Below, in pieces: positions 25,487-34,377 of a stretch of 64,000 bases of DNA. The notes under the pieces are model-generated. The model had not been told where the DNA came from. It worked only from the letters and a program-made list of their open reading frames with translations, and did not search any database. Both the position numbers and the translations under genes were made by a program. The stretch spans positions 124,001 through 188,000 of the forward strand of contig NZ_VJZZ01000002.1 in assembly GCF_009659535.1 (NCBI RefSeq), read 5' to 3'. Position 1 is the stretch's first letter; each line of letters starts with the position of its first letter. The DNA is from Aggregicoccus sp. 17bor-14. GTDB taxonomy: Bacteria > Myxococcota > Myxococcia > Myxococcales > Myxococcaceae.

Positions 25487-27283
25487 CTACTTGGATTGTG
25501 CGGCGATCCACTGGTCGATGCGGCGCTCGAGCACGTCCATCGGCAGCGAGCCCTCGAGCAGCACGGCGTCGTGGAAGGCGCGCACGTCGAAGCGCTCGCC
25601 CAGGGCCTTCTCCGCGCGGTTGCGCAGTTCGCGGATCTTCAGCTGCCCAATCTTGTACGCGAGCGCCTGGCCAGGCATCGCGATGTAGCGGTCCACCTCG
25701 TTCGTCACGTCGAGCTCCTGGCGCGGCGAGTTCTCCATGAAGAAGGCGATGGCCTGCTGGCGCGTCCAGTGCTTCTGGTGCATGCCCGTGTCCACCACGA
25801 GCCGCACCGCGCGCCACATCTCGTACGCCAGCTGGCCGAACTTGTCGTAGGGGTCGTCGTAGAGGCCGAGCTCGTCGCCGAGCGTCTCGCAGTACAGCGC
25901 CCAGCCCTCGCCGTAGGCCATGTAGTAGCCGTAGCGGCGGAACTCCGGCAGCCCCGTCTGCTCCGCGGCGAGGCTCGTCTGCAGGTGGTGGCCCGGCACG
26001 CTCTCGTGCAGCGTGAGCGGCACCATCTCCCAGCGCGGCCGCGTCTCCGGCTTGTACAGGTTCACCAGGTACGTGCCGGGGCGCGAGCCGTCCGCGCTCG
26101 CCGGGTAGTAGAAGCCCGTGGTCACGTCCGGGGCCATCGCCTCGGGCGTGGGCTCCACGCCATACGGCGCGCGCGGCAGCGTGCGGAAGAGGCGCACGAG
26201 CCGCGGGTCGATGCGCTTGGCCAGGTCGCGGTAGTGCAGCAGCAGCTCCGCGCCGCTCGGGTAGTAGAACTCCTTCGAGGTGCGCAGGAAGGTGAAGAAC
26301 TCGGGAAGCGTCCCCTTGAAGCCCGCGCGCGCCTTCACCGCCTCCATCTCCGCGCGCAGGCGCTTCACCTCGGAGAGGCCCAGCTGGTGGATCTCCTCCG
26401 GGGTGAGCGAGGTCGTGGTGGAGCGGCGCGCGAAGGCGGCGTACATCGCCTCGCCGTCCGGCACCTGCCACACGCCCACCTGCTCGGGCGCGGCCGGGAT
26501 GTACTCCTTCACGAGGAAGGTGTGGAAGCGCTCGAGCGAGGGCAGCACCGTGCGCGCGATCGACGCCTTCGCCTCGTCGGAGAGGCGCTGCTGCTCGGCC
26601 TGCGGGATGCTCGCGGGGAAGCGGGTGAAGGGCGAGTAGAAGCCGCTCTTCGCCGGGTCCTTCACCCGCTGCACCTCCACCTGCCGCGGCACGCGCTGCA
26701 TCACCGCCTTGGGGTGGATGCGCTTCTCCGCCATGCCCTGGCGCATCAGCGCGATGGTCTGGTCCACGTAGGTGCCGAAGCCCTCCATGCGCTGGATCCA
26801 GTCCGCGTAGTCCTTCACGGTAGCGAAGCGCAGCGTGTCCGCGAGCTGGTAGGCCACCTGCACGCCCGGCGCCTGCTTCACGCCCTCGGGCAGGCTGCTC
26901 ATGGAGCTGATGGGCACGAGGAACCAGCGGAAGCGGTGCTCGTCCACCCAGGTCTGGTAGTCGCGGCGCAGCAGCTCGTAGTCCAGCTGCTCCTTCGCGC
27001 TCAGGCGCTTGCCCTTGAACGCATCCAGCTCCTTGAGCACCTGCACGTTGTGCCGGTGGTCGGCCTCGATGGCCTCGAGGCTCAGGTCGTCCCACAGCCC
27101 GTTCCAGCGCCGGTCGCCGAGCACCGAGGCGTAGGTGGGGCTGTGCTCGAGCTGGTACTGCCACTCGCGCGCGATGAGCGTCTGCAGCGCGCTGCTGGAG
27201 CCCGCCGCCTTCTTCTGGGCGACGGCGGCAAAGGGGAGCATCGCGAGGAGACCGAGGACGAGCGGACCTGCCGTGCGCAGCAT
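25487..27283 (-). CDS. Exported DUF885 family protein
   Basis: A 598-residue protein with a signal peptide ending near PFAAVAQKK. The DUF885 hallmark is present: HESVPGHH followed by GYYMAYGEGWALYCETLG, a pattern that suggests a zinc hydrolase or peptidase. The length and order of conserved blocks fit the family, and no truncation is seen. The ATG at 27283 has GGAAGG five bases upstream; a GTG two codons earlier is less likely. Substrate unknown. Confidence 0.87.
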   Translation of the reverse strand: MLRTAGPLVLGLLAMLPFAAVAQKKAAGSSSALQTLIAREWQYQLEHSPTYASVLGDRRWNGLWDDLSLEAIEADHRHNVQVLKELDAFKGKRLSAKEQLDYELLRRDYQTWVDEHRFRWFLVPISSMSSLPEGVKQAPGVQVAYQLADTLRFATVKDYADWIQRMEGFGTYVDQTIALMRQGMAEKRIHPKAVMQRVPRQVEVQRVKDPAKSGFYSPFTRFPASIPQAEQQRLSDEAKASIARTVLPSLERFHTFLVKEYIPAAPEQVGVWQVPDGEAMYAAFARRSTTTSLTPEEIHQLGLSEVKRLRAEMEAVKARAGFKGTLPEFFTFLRTSKEFYYPSGAELLLHYRDLAKRIDPRLVRLFRTLPRAPYGVEPTPEAMAPDVTTGFYYPASADGSRPGTYLVNLYKPETRPRWEMVPLTLHESVPGHHLQTSLAAEQTGLPEFRRYGYYMAYGEGWALYCETLGDELGLYDDPYDKFGQLAYEMWRAVRLVVDTGMHQKHWTRQQAIAFFMENSPRQELDVTNEVDRYIAMPGQALAYKIGQLKIRELRNRAEKALGERFDVRAFHDAVLLEGSLPMDVLERRIDQWIAAQSK

Positions 27284-27324
27284 GGGCACCTTCCGGATGG
27301 GGGCGGCCTGGACTCTACGGGGCT

Positions 27325-28182
27325 TCAGCGCTTCGCGCGCGCGAGGATGGCGTCCGCGAGTCGCTCGGCGGACGCTGGCGCGCTGGCGAAGAAGAGGCGC
27401 GGCTCGATGACCTCGAGCTCCTGCAGCACGGGGTTGCCCTCCGCGCCCGTGGCCACGTCCACCCGCGCGTACAGCGTGCGCGTGGGCGCGGCGCGCAGGG
27501 CCCGGAGCGCGAGCTGCAGCTCGTCCGCGCGTGGCGCGAGCGGGTAGCCGTCCGGCAAGGACTGCGCGCCCATGGTGGGCGGGCGCACCACGGCGTGGCT
27601 GAAGGCGCCGTCGATGAAGACGTAGGAGCGCTCACCCTCCTCGTGCAGCGAGCGCAGGAAGGGCTGCACCAGCGCATCGCCCTCGTCGAGCACCGCCTCC
27701 AGGTGCTCCTGGCCTGCGTGCGCGTGCTCCGCGCGCGAGAAGAGGCGGGTGAGGCGCCCGCCGCCGGAGACCGCGGGCTTCACCACCACCTGCTCCCAGC
27801 CGCGCTCGTCCGCGAGCGCTGCGAGCGAGGCGGGGCGCGAGGCCCCCTTGCGGCAGAGGCGCGTGGGGGTGACGGGCACGTCCGCCTCCGCGAGCTGCTG
27901 CAGGTAGCCCTTGTGCGCGTTCCAGCGCAGCAGCGCGGGCGGGTTGTACAGCTCCACCTGCACCTCGACCTTCTGCAGCCACTGCCCGAAGGCCTGCGGC
28001 TTCACGAAGTAGTCCCAGGTGCCGCGCACCACCGCGAGCCGGAAGCGGCTCCAGTCCACCTCGGGCGCGTCCCACACCACCGCGTGGGGGGTGAGGCCTC
28101 GCGCGCGCAGCGGAGCGAGCAGGTGGTGGTCGTCCGGGGGAAGGGTGGGCGCCTCGGCGTAGGTCAGCAGCGCGATGTCCAT
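27325..28182 (-). CDS. ATP-grasp ligase, DcsG-like
   Basis: A 285-residue ATP-grasp enzyme. The N-terminal segment VDWSRFRLAVVRGTWDYF and the later KPAVSGGGR and QPFLRSL motifs match the family that includes the cycloserine enzyme DcsG, which joins a carboxylate to an amine using ATP. No other cycloserine-type gene is adjacent, so the product is unknown. The end is a DVATGAEGNPVLQELEVIEP block with the metal-binding acidic residues. It lies 41 bp upstream of the DUF885 gene on the same strand. Confidence 0.82.
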   Translation of the reverse strand: MDIALLTYAEAPTLPPDDHHLLAPLRARGLTPHAVVWDAPEVDWSRFRLAVVRGTWDYFVKPQAFGQWLQKVEVQVELYNPPALLRWNAHKGYLQQLAEADVPVTPTRLCRKGASRPASLAALADERGWEQVVVKPAVSGGGRLTRLFSRAEHAHAGQEHLEAVLDEGDALVQPFLRSLHEEGERSYVFIDGAFSHAVVRPPTMGAQSLPDGYPLAPRADELQLALRALRAAPTRTLYARVDVATGAEGNPVLQELEVIEPRLFFASAPASAERLADAILARAKR

Positions 28183-28382
28183 GGAGGCGCCTCTTGTCGC
28201 TCAGGGGCCGGGCGCCGCCAAGCGCCGCGCGAGGGACGCTCGCCCGCCAGGTCGGCGGGTGGAGGAGGGGCACCGACATGCGCGCACGGATTTCGTGGGT
28301 GCGCGTGTCGAAATCGCGGGACCCCGGTCGTCGCCCCTGTGAAGGCGGGCACGACGCCCTGCCGCGATTCCAGGGAGCTCCT

Positions 28383-28838
28383 ATGTACACGGTGACGAAG
28401 GCACAGCGGTGGACGGGCCGTATCCTGAGCGGACTGGTGGTGCTGTTCATGCTCGCGGACGGTGTGGGCAAGCTGGTGCGGCCGCCGCAGGTGGTGGAGG
28501 GCACGCTGCAGCTCGGCTATCCCGAGAGCGCCATCCTCCCCATCGGCGTGCTCGCGCTCGTGGGCGCGCTGCTCTACGCGCTGCCGCGCACCGCGGTGCT
28601 CGGCGCCATCGTGCTCACCGGCTTCTTCGGCGGCGCGGTCGCCACGCACCTGCGCGTGGGCAACCCGCTCTTCAGCCACCTGCTCTTCCCCGTGTATCTC
28701 GGTGCCCTGATGTGGGCGGGGCTGGTGTTGCGCGATGCACGCCTGCGCGCGCTGCTGCCCTTCCGCGCGCCTCGGGCGACGGAGGATGCGCAGGAGCACC
28801 GGACACAACACGCTGCGCCGCAGCTCGGGACGCACTGA
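28383..28838 (+). CDS. DoxX-like membrane protein
   Basis: A 151-residue protein with four membrane helices, of the DoxX-like type by layout: an opening helix LSGLVVLFMLADGVGKL followed by GALLYALPRTAVLGAIVLTG and the FGGAVATHLRVG segment, a pattern typical of the group. The soluble tail is charged. The ATG at 28383 has AGGGAG upstream; the frame is open further up but without conserved sequence. The DHFR-like gene starts 12 bp downstream, so the two are likely co-transcribed. Confidence 0.82.
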   Translation: MYTVTKAQRWTGRILSGLVVLFMLADGVGKLVRPPQVVEGTLQLGYPESAILPIGVLALVGALLYALPRTAVLGAIVLTGFFGGAVATHLRVGNPLFSHLLFPVYLGALMWAGLVLRDARLRALLPFRAPRATEDAQEHRTQHAAPQLGTH

Positions 28839-28850
28839 GGGGGAGCGACC

Positions 28851-29414
28851 ATGAGAAGGCTGATTCTGGGGATGTTCGTCTCGCTCGATGGCTTCGTCGG
28901 TGGCCCGAACGGGGAGAACGATTGGGTCTTCCGCTCCGGGGACGACGCGACGGACGCGTGGGTCATCGAGAACCTGGGCCAGGCGGGGGTGATCGCCATG
29001 GGCAGTGGCGCCTTCCGCGAGATGGCGGACTACTGGCCGACCGCGGACTCGCCCTTCGCGGCGCCGATGAACGCGCTCCCCAAGGTGGTCTTCACGCGGA
29101 AGGGGCTCACCGACCGGCAGGGCGGACAGGGCTCCTGGGCCAGCCCCCTCATCGCGAAGGGTGAGCTCTCCGAAGAGGTGGCGCGCCTCAAGGCGCAGCC
29201 CGGCAAGGACATCCGGGTGCTGGGCGGCGCGGGCCTGGCCCGGTCGCTCGCGGCGGGCGGGCTCGTCGACGAGTACCAGCTGATGGTCTGCCCGGTCGCG
29301 CTCGGCAAGGGGCTCCCCCTGTTCTCCGAGCTGTCCAAGCCCGTCGACCTGAAGCTCGCGAGCACGAAGGTCTTCGGCAGTGGCGCGATCGTGCTGACCT
29401 ATCGCAAGGCCTGA
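28851..29414 (+). CDS. Dihydrofolate reductase-family protein (RibD C-terminal domain)
   Basis: A 187-residue cytoplasmic protein of the RibD-C/DHFR-like family. It has MFVSLDGFVGGPNGENDW at the N-terminus, an MGSGAFREM segment in the middle and a VLGGAGLARSLAAGGLVDEY nucleotide-binding block. Family members are NADPH-dependent reductases; the substrate here is not known. The start is preceded by GGGGGAG. A dispersed palindrome follows the stop by six bases. Confidence 0.88.
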   Translation: MRRLILGMFVSLDGFVGGPNGENDWVFRSGDDATDAWVIENLGQAGVIAMGSGAFREMADYWPTADSPFAAPMNALPKVVFTRKGLTDRQGGQGSWASPLIAKGELSEEVARLKAQPGKDIRVLGGAGLARSLAAGGLVDEYQLMVCPVALGKGLPLFSELSKPVDLKLASTKVFGSGAIVLTYRKA

Positions 29415-29420
29415 GCCCGT

Positions 29421-29454
29421 CCCCTCTCCCTCTGGGGAAGGGTCAGGGTGAGGG
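29421..29454. repeat. Dispersed palindromic repeat, copy 3
   Basis: Runs CCCCTCTCCC, TCTGGGGAAG, GGTCAGGGTGAGGG on the plus strand, the inverse orientation of the copy at 25420. On the minus strand it contributes the codons for the last residues (NPSP) and the TGA stop of the CPBP protease gene that ends at 29443. Confidence 0.85.
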
Positions 29455-30309
29455 ATTGTCAGCCGGAGACGCCCCGCGCCAGCGGAGCACGAGCGCCAGC
29501 AGCGCCGCGACGCACAGGAGGCCCGGAAGGCTCGCCTCGAGGCCGAAGGCGCCGCCGGTGAGCCAGTCAGGCCCCTTCAGCTCGGGCTGCAGCAGCCCTG
29601 CGCCACCGAAGCCGCTCACGCCGAAGCCGAGCACGCTGCCCTGCACCCAGTTCGCCGCGAGGTGCAGGCCGAGCGGCATCGCGAGCGCCCGCGTGCGCAG
29701 GAACGCCGCGCCGAAGAGCAGTGACGCGAGGAAGATGTTCACGCTCGCCCACACGCGCGTGAGGCCCGACATGCCCGGGTTGTTCCAGTGCGTGGCCACG
29801 AAGAGCACCGCGACGAGCAGCTGCGCGGGCCAGCGACCCAGCCCGTGCACGAGGCGCTGGAAGAGGAAGCCGCGGAAGAACACCTCTTCACCGAGCGCCA
29901 CCGCCGCGCAGAGGCCGAGCCCGGGCAGCAGCAGCGCCGCGCCCCCTGCGGGCAGCTGCCAGTGCACCGCGCGCACTGCCGTGAGCAGCAGCGCCGGCGC
30001 GAGCATCAGCGCGGCGCCGAGCGCGAGCCCCACGCAGAGCTCACGCAGCCAGCGCCCATCGAGCCGCAGGCCGAGCTCTGCGAGCGGCCTGCGCCGCAGC
30101 GCCTGACACGCCCACCCTGCCAGGATGAAGAAGCTCGCCGTGAGGGCGTGCCGCTGCGACTCAGTGAGCTCGACACCGCGCGCGTGCAGCACGAAGAGCA
30201 CCGGCAGGCCGAAGGCGCCGGCGCAGAACAGGTAGAGGGGGAACCACCAGCCCGTGCGCAGGCGGCGCTCGGAGTCGAGGAAGAGAGAGCGCAGGGTGGG
30301 CTTCGTCAT
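29443..30309 (-). CDS. CPBP-family intramembrane metalloprotease
   Basis: A 288-residue polytopic protein with about eight hydrophobic segments. All three CPBP motifs are strong: GEEVFFRGFLFQR, ATHWNNPG and GLHLAANW. It is therefore a better-preserved member than the one at 6790. The family includes prenyl-endopeptidases and bacteriocin-immunity proteins; the partner is unknown. The last codons and stop lie inside a dispersed palindromic repeat, so the C-terminus NPSP may have been created when the repeat inserted. Confidence 0.9.
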   Translation of the reverse strand: MTKPTLRSLFLDSERRLRTGWWFPLYLFCAGAFGLPVLFVLHARGVELTESQRHALTASFFILAGWACQALRRRPLAELGLRLDGRWLRELCVGLALGAALMLAPALLLTAVRAVHWQLPAGGAALLLPGLGLCAAVALGEEVFFRGFLFQRLVHGLGRWPAQLLVAVLFVATHWNNPGMSGLTRVWASVNIFLASLLFGAAFLRTRALAMPLGLHLAANWVQGSVLGFGVSGFGGAGLLQPELKGPDWLTGGAFGLEASLPGLLCVAALLALVLRWRGASPADNPSP

Positions 30310-30334
30310 GGGGCGCGAACACGCTCATATCAAT

Positions 30335-30367
30335 CCCTCACCCCGACCCTCTCCCAAAGGGAGAGGG
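30335..30367. repeat. Dispersed palindromic repeat, copy 4
   Basis: A 33-bp copy reading CCCTCACCCCG, ACCCTCTCCC, AAAGGGAGAGGG, in the same orientation as the copy at 25420. It lies between two minus-strand genes, 38 bp beyond the collagen-like gene's stop. Confidence 0.85.
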
Positions 30368-30405
30368 GACCGCTTCGCCCTCGTGTCCAGCAGGAAGGGC
30401 TTCGC

Positions 30406-31308
30406 TCAGCGCAGCACGATCTCCAGCGCGGCGTTGTCCACCCGGCAGGTGCCCTCGGTGGAGTCGGCGGAGCGGGCCACCTGCAGCTGCGGCGTGTACT
30501 GGCCGCCGAACAGGCCCTCTCCCCGCATCGTGGAGAAGTAGAAGGGCTCCGCGTACTGGCCGTTCGCCGGCGCCGTCAGCGTCACCTGCTCCATGAGGTA
30601 CGGGGCGGCGTCGCCCAGCCACAGGCCGCAGGTCACCGGGCCGCCTCCCGGACGCGACACCCGCAGCTGCGCCGTGAGCAGCATGCGCGCCCGGTGCCCC
30701 TCCGCCGCCATGAAGGTGAAGCTCACGCCCGGCACCTCCACGAAGTACGCGGAGGTGCTGTACGCCGGGCTCGAGTACTGCTGCGCGAAGAAGGCCGGAT
30801 CGTGCGCCCCCGCAGGTCCCATCGGTCCCGCAGGCCCCTGGGGACCTGCCGGCCCCATCGGACCGGCGGGCCCCGTCGCACCGGTCGCTCCCGTCGCACC
30901 GGTTGCGCCCGTCGCTCCCGTCGCGCCGGTTGCACCCGTCGCACCGGTCGCCCCCGTCGCGCCCTTGGGGCCCGTCGCCCCCGCAGGCCCCATCGGTCCG
31001 GTGAGCCCCATCGGACCTGCCGGCCCCATCGGACCGGCGGGCCCCGTTGCCCCCGTGGCGCCCTGGGGGCCGGCCGCACCCGGCGCCCCCTGCGGCCCGG
31101 CGGGACCCTGCTCACCCGCGGGCCCCTGGGAACCCACTGCTCCTGCGGGACCCTGCGGACCCTGCGCTCCCGCCGGACCTTGAGGCCCGGCCAGCCCGGG
31201 CTCCCCCTGAGACTGCTCGGGATTCGTGGTCTGCGTGCCGTCGGCGCAGGCGCTCAGGGTGAGCAGCAGGAGCAGCGTGGGCATCGCGGTTCGGAGCGTG
31301 TGGCGCAT
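30406..31308 (-). CDS. Collagen-like lipoprotein
   Basis: A 300-residue exported protein. The signal peptide ends in the lipobox LTLSAC at residue 21, after which about 43 Gly-X-Y triplets run from residue 35 to 165, including nine GAT triplets in a row (codons within 30883-30963). A 135-residue non-collagen C-terminal domain follows ([17 protein letters not shown] and onward), probably the trimer-nucleating or adhesive head. The ATG at 31308 has a GGGGGA ribosome site. It is transcribed divergently from the ECF sigma gene, and its upstream region carries the same promoter motif on the minus strand. Confidence 0.92.
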   Translation of the reverse strand: MRHTLRTAMPTLLLLLTLSACADGTQTTNPEQSQGEPGLAGPQGPAGAQGPQGPAGAVGSQGPAGEQGPAGPQGAPGAAGPQGATGATGPAGPMGPAGPMGLTGPMGPAGATGPKGATGATGATGATGATGATGATGATGATGATGPAGPMGPAGPQGPAGPMGPAGAHDPAFFAQQYSSPAYSTSAYFVEVPGVSFTFMAAEGHRARMLLTAQLRVSRPGGGPVTCGLWLGDAAPYLMEQVTLTAPANGQYAEPFYFSTMRGEGLFGGQYTPQLQVARSADSTEGTCRVDNAALEIVLR

Positions 31309-31361
31309 CGTGGGTCCCCCTTCGGAGTGGTGCGCGGCGGGTGCCGCGCGTTCGTCAAGGG

Positions 31362-31390
31362 GACCGGGGAGGGCCCATTTCCTGGGAACC
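31362..31390 (-). promoter_or_regulatory. ECF-type promoter for the collagen-like gene
   Basis: On the minus strand GGTTCCCA (31390-31383), 16 bases, then CGGTC (31366-31362). The same two blocks with exactly 16 bases between occur upstream of three plus-strand genes nearby. The distal block would be the -35 and the proximal one the -10 element. The start codon is 54 bp beyond the proximal block. Confidence 0.8.
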
Positions 31391-31475
31391 CCCTTCCTTT
31401 TCCAGCTCACGAGAAGGGGGGGTGGCTCGTCCCCGCCCCGGCTTCTCCCTATGATCGCGGTCCCGAAAAAATCGA

Positions 31476-31504
31476 GGTTCCCAATTCTTCCCCGCCGCCC
31501 GGTC
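31476..31504 (+). promoter_or_regulatory. ECF-type promoter for the sigma factor operon
   Basis: GGTTCCCA (31476-31483), 16 bases, CGGTC (31500-31504). Located 50 bp before the sigma start codon, it implies that the sigma factor drives its own operon. Confidence 0.8.
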
Positions 31505-31553
31505 TATCGATCGATGACGCCGCGCGACCCACTGCCTGCCTCCGGACGCCGCC

Positions 31554-32075
31554 ATGGATGACGCGCGCCTCAGTGCGCTCTACACGCAGTACGGCTACCT
31601 CGTGCACCGACGCTGCCTCGCGCTGGTGCAGCGCCCCGAGGACGCCGAGGACGCGCTGCAGGAGACCTTCCTGCGCGTGAAGCGCTACGGCGAGCCGCGC
31701 GAGACGGGCGCGAGCCTCGCGTGGCTGTACACCATCGCGCAGCGCTGCTGCTTCGACCTGATGCAGAAGCGCGGCCGCGAGCCCGTGGCGAGCGAGGCGC
31801 AGCTGCAGGCGCACGAGGCGCGCGGCGAGGGCTCGGGCGAGGACGCGGACCGCCGCGCCCTGCTCGGCGGCGCGCTGCGCCAGCTCGACGACAAGACCCG
31901 CACCATCGGCGTGCTGCACTTCCTGGACGGCTACACCCAGGAGGAGGTGGCCGAGCAGACCGGCTACTCGCGCAAGACCGTGGGCAAGAAGCTGCAGCTC
32001 TTCGAGGCGCAGGTCCGCCAGCTCTGGCAGTCCGCGCGCCGCCCCCAGCAGGAAGCGCACAAGGAGATGCGATGA
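31554..32075 (+). CDS. ECF-type RNA polymerase sigma factor
   Basis: A 173-residue sigma-70 family protein with region 2 (ALVQRPEDAEDALQETFLRVKRY and LAWLYTIAQRCCFDLMQKR) and region 4 (FLDGYTQEEVAEQTGYSRKTVGKKLQLFE). It lacks regions 1 and 3, as ECF sigmas do. Its stop overlaps the start of a zinc-finger, membrane-spanning gene, the usual position for an anti-sigma factor. The promoter motif GGTTCCCA-N16-CGGTC precedes it, so autoregulation is likely. I cannot assign it to a numbered ECF group. Confidence 0.92.
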   Translation: MDDARLSALYTQYGYLVHRRCLALVQRPEDAEDALQETFLRVKRYGEPRETGASLAWLYTIAQRCCFDLMQKRGREPVASEAQLQAHEARGEGSGEDADRRALLGGALRQLDDKTRTIGVLHFLDGYTQEEVAEQTGYSRKTVGKKLQLFEAQVRQLWQSARRPQQEAHKEMR

Positions 32076-32836
32076 AGCCCCTGCCTCCCAGTCCCCGCGG
32101 GCCCCAGTGCCCCCCGGCCGCCGTCCTCGAGGCGCTGAGCGCCGGCGAGCGCGTGCCCGAGCCCACCCGTGCCCACGTGCAGGCCTGCCCCGACTGCTCC
32201 GCGCAGCTGCAGGCCCTGCAGAGCGCGCAAGCCGCCTTCCTCCAGGCCCGTCCCCCCGAGCGCTTCCTGCGCCAGGTGGAGCGGCGCGAGGAGGCCCCCA
32301 AGCCCTCGCGCCTGCCGAGGCTGCTTCCACTGATCGGCGGCCTGCTGGTTCCGCTGGTGGCCATCGTCCTCTTCGCGCCGCGCGGCGGGCAGCACCCGCA
32401 CGAGGACCCGGGCGTGACCCTGAAGGGCGGAGGCCTGCGGGTCGCCGTGGCGCGCGGGGGCAGCGGCGCGCCGGAGCTGCTGGAGAACGACGGCGCGGTG
32501 CGCGCAGGTGATGCGCTGCGCTTCTCCTACGAGGCGCCGGGCCCCGGCCACCTGCTCGTGCTGGAGCTGGACGGGCGCGGGGAGGCGAGCGTGTTCCATC
32601 CCTTCAACGGAGCGACGTCGACGCCCCTCGCCGCGGGCCAGCGCGACTTCCTCCCGGGCAGCGTGGTGCTGGATGCGGCGCCCGGTCCCGAGCTGCTCGT
32701 CGCCGTGTTCTCGCCCCGCCCGCTCGAGGCCGCGCCCCTGCTCGAGCAGCTGCGCGCGCAGGCCGGACGTCCCGAGCCCACCCTCACCTGTGATGGCTGC
32801 CGCGTGAGCACGCTGCGGCTGCAGAAGCGTCCATGA
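32072..32836 (+). CDS. Probable zinc-finger anti-sigma factor with DUF4384-like domain
   Basis: A 254-residue protein whose ATG overlaps the sigma stop (ATGA, with AAGGAG just upstream). The N-terminus has HxxxCxxC (His35, Cys39, Cys42 in RAHVQACPDC), the ZAS-type anti-sigma motif. One membrane helix (about residues 88-108) follows, then an extracytoplasmic domain whose GDALRFSYEAPGPGHLLVLEL stretch resembles DUF4384. That domain would sense the signal. It is followed by an overlapping caspase-like gene. Confidence 0.82.
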   Translation: MKPLPPSPRGPQCPPAAVLEALSAGERVPEPTRAHVQACPDCSAQLQALQSAQAAFLQARPPERFLRQVERREEAPKPSRLPRLLPLIGGLLVPLVAIVLFAPRGGQHPHEDPGVTLKGGGLRVAVARGGSGAPELLENDGAVRAGDALRFSYEAPGPGHLLVLELDGRGEASVFHPFNGATSTPLAAGQRDFLPGSVVLDAAPGPELLVAVFSPRPLEAAPLLEQLRAQAGRPEPTLTCDGCRVSTLRLQKRP

Positions 32837-34377
32837 CCCGCCTCCTCGCCGTCCTTCTGCTGCTCCTCCCGCTCGCCGCGCGCGCCGAGACGGTGCGCCT
32901 GCTCGTGGCCATCGGCGCGAACGTGGGCGACCCCGACGACGCGGTGCTGCGCTTCGCGGACGACGACGCGCAGCGCGTGCGCCAGGTCTTCGTGGAGCTG
33001 GGCGGGGTGCGCGCGGACCGCGCGCTGCTCGTGCTCAACCCGCCGGCGGATGCGGTGCGCCAGCGCCTGAGCGAGGTCGCGGGCCGCATCGCCGAGCTCA
33101 AGGCCGCGGGGCACGACCCGGTGCTCACCGTGTACGCGTCCTCGCACGCGGCCGGAGGCGTGCTGCACCTGGGCGGCACGCACCTGCCGCTCGCCGAGCT
33201 GCGCGACCTCGCGCGCGGCGCCGGCGCGCGGCTCACGGTGGTCATCGTGGATGCGTGCGAGAGCGGCACCCTGGCCAAGCCCAAGGGCGGCAGCGCCGCG
33301 CCCGCCTTCGACGTCTCGCTCGAGCGCCTGCCCCTGCACGGCCAGGTGGTCATCTCCTCGAGCGGTCCGGGCGAGAGCAGCGAGGAGTGGGACTCGCTGC
33401 AGGGCTCGCTGTTCACGCACCACCTGCTCACGGGCCTGCGCGGGGACGCGGACGCAGAAGGGGACGGCAAGGTCTCGCTCGCCGAGGCCTACGCCTACGC
33501 GTACCGGCGCACGGTGGCGGGCGCCGCGGGCGCAGGGCAGCACCCGGCCTACGCCTACGATCTCGCGGGCACCGGAGACCTCGTCCTCACCGAGCCCGCC
33601 GGAGCGCGCAGCGCGCTCGTGTTCCCCGCGGAGCTCGCGGGGCGCTACGTGGTGGCGAGCCAGCCGCGCCCGGACGTGGTGGCGGAGGTCGAGAAGCAGC
33701 CGGGCCGCGCCCTGCGGCTCGCCGTACCGCCGGGCCGCTACCTGCTGCGCAAGCGCGCGGGCGCGAGCACCGGCCTCGCGCAGCTGGAGCTGCCCTACGG
33801 CGGCGAGCGCGCGGTGCGCGAGGAGGACCTGGTGTGGCGCCGCTTCACCGAGGTGGCGATGAAGGGCGGCTACCTGGAGCTGCGCAACTCGGCCCTGCTC
33901 GTGCTCGGGCAGGTGGGCACGGGACCGGTGCAGGACACCGGCGCGCGCCTCGGCGCGGCGCTCGGCTACCGGCACACCTGGGGCCCCTGGTGGGGGATGG
34001 GAACCTTCAGCGCAGGGGGCAAGGGCTACCGCGGCGTGGGGCTCGGCGTGCAGGAGCGCGCGCTGGGGCTCGGCGCCTCCGCGGGCTACCGCTGGCTGCG
34101 CTGGACGCTGGTGCCACAGCTGGGCGTGGGCGTGGAGCTGCTCGCGCTCCAGCAGCGCTTCACGCGCGACCGCGAGGAGGCGGCCGCGGCGCCCCTGCCC
34201 TCGCGCCGTGCGCTGGGGCTCGGCGTGGGTCCGGTGGCGGGGCTCGAGGTACCGCTCCCTGCGCAGGCCTTCCTGCTCGCGCAGGCGCAGCTGCTGGTGC
34301 GCCAGCTTCCGGCCGAGTCCGGCCCCTCGCTGCGCCCGGCCGCCTCGGCGCAGCTGGGCGCGGGCTGGCGCTTCTAG
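32833..34377 (+). CDS. Caspase-like (C14) domain fused to an outer-membrane beta-barrel
   Basis: A 514-residue exported protein whose ATG overlaps the anti-sigma stop by four bases. Signal peptide ends near LAARAET. The caspase-like domain spans about residues 20-250: His105 (YASSHAAGG) and Cys142 in VDACESG are in the expected order, though the His motif departs from the usual GHG. From about residue 330 to the end, alternating strands and a C-terminal aromatic strand (AGWRF) suggest an outer-membrane barrel. A protease or protease-like adaptor at the outer membrane is inferred. It completes the sigma/anti-sigma operon. Confidence 0.85.
   Translation: MTRLLAVLLLLLPLAARAETVRLLVAIGANVGDPDDAVLRFADDDAQRVRQVFVELGGVRADRALLVLNPPADAVRQRLSEVAGRIAELKAAGHDPVLTVYASSHAAGGVLHLGGTHLPLAELRDLARGAGARLTVVIVDACESGTLAKPKGGSAAPAFDVSLERLPLHGQVVISSSGPGESSEEWDSLQGSLFTHHLLTGLRGDADAEGDGKVSLAEAYAYAYRRTVAGAAGAGQHPAYAYDLAGTGDLVLTEPAGARSALVFPAELAGRYVVASQPRPDVVAEVEKQPGRALRLAVPPGRYLLRKRAGASTGLAQLELPYGGERAVREEDLVWRRFTEVAMKGGYLELRNSALLVLGQVGTGPVQDTGARLGAALGYRHTWGPWWGMGTFSAGGKGYRGVGLGVQERALGLGASAGYRWLRWTLVPQLGVGVELLALQQRFTRDREEAAAAPLPSRRALGLGVGPVAGLEVPLPAQAFLLAQAQLLVRQLPAESGPSLRPAASAQLGAGWRF

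Noticed and set aside
30883-30963. Tandem short repeats that look like an array
   Set aside because: They are in-frame GAT triplets of the collagen-like protein, not CRISPR repeats; there are no spacers.
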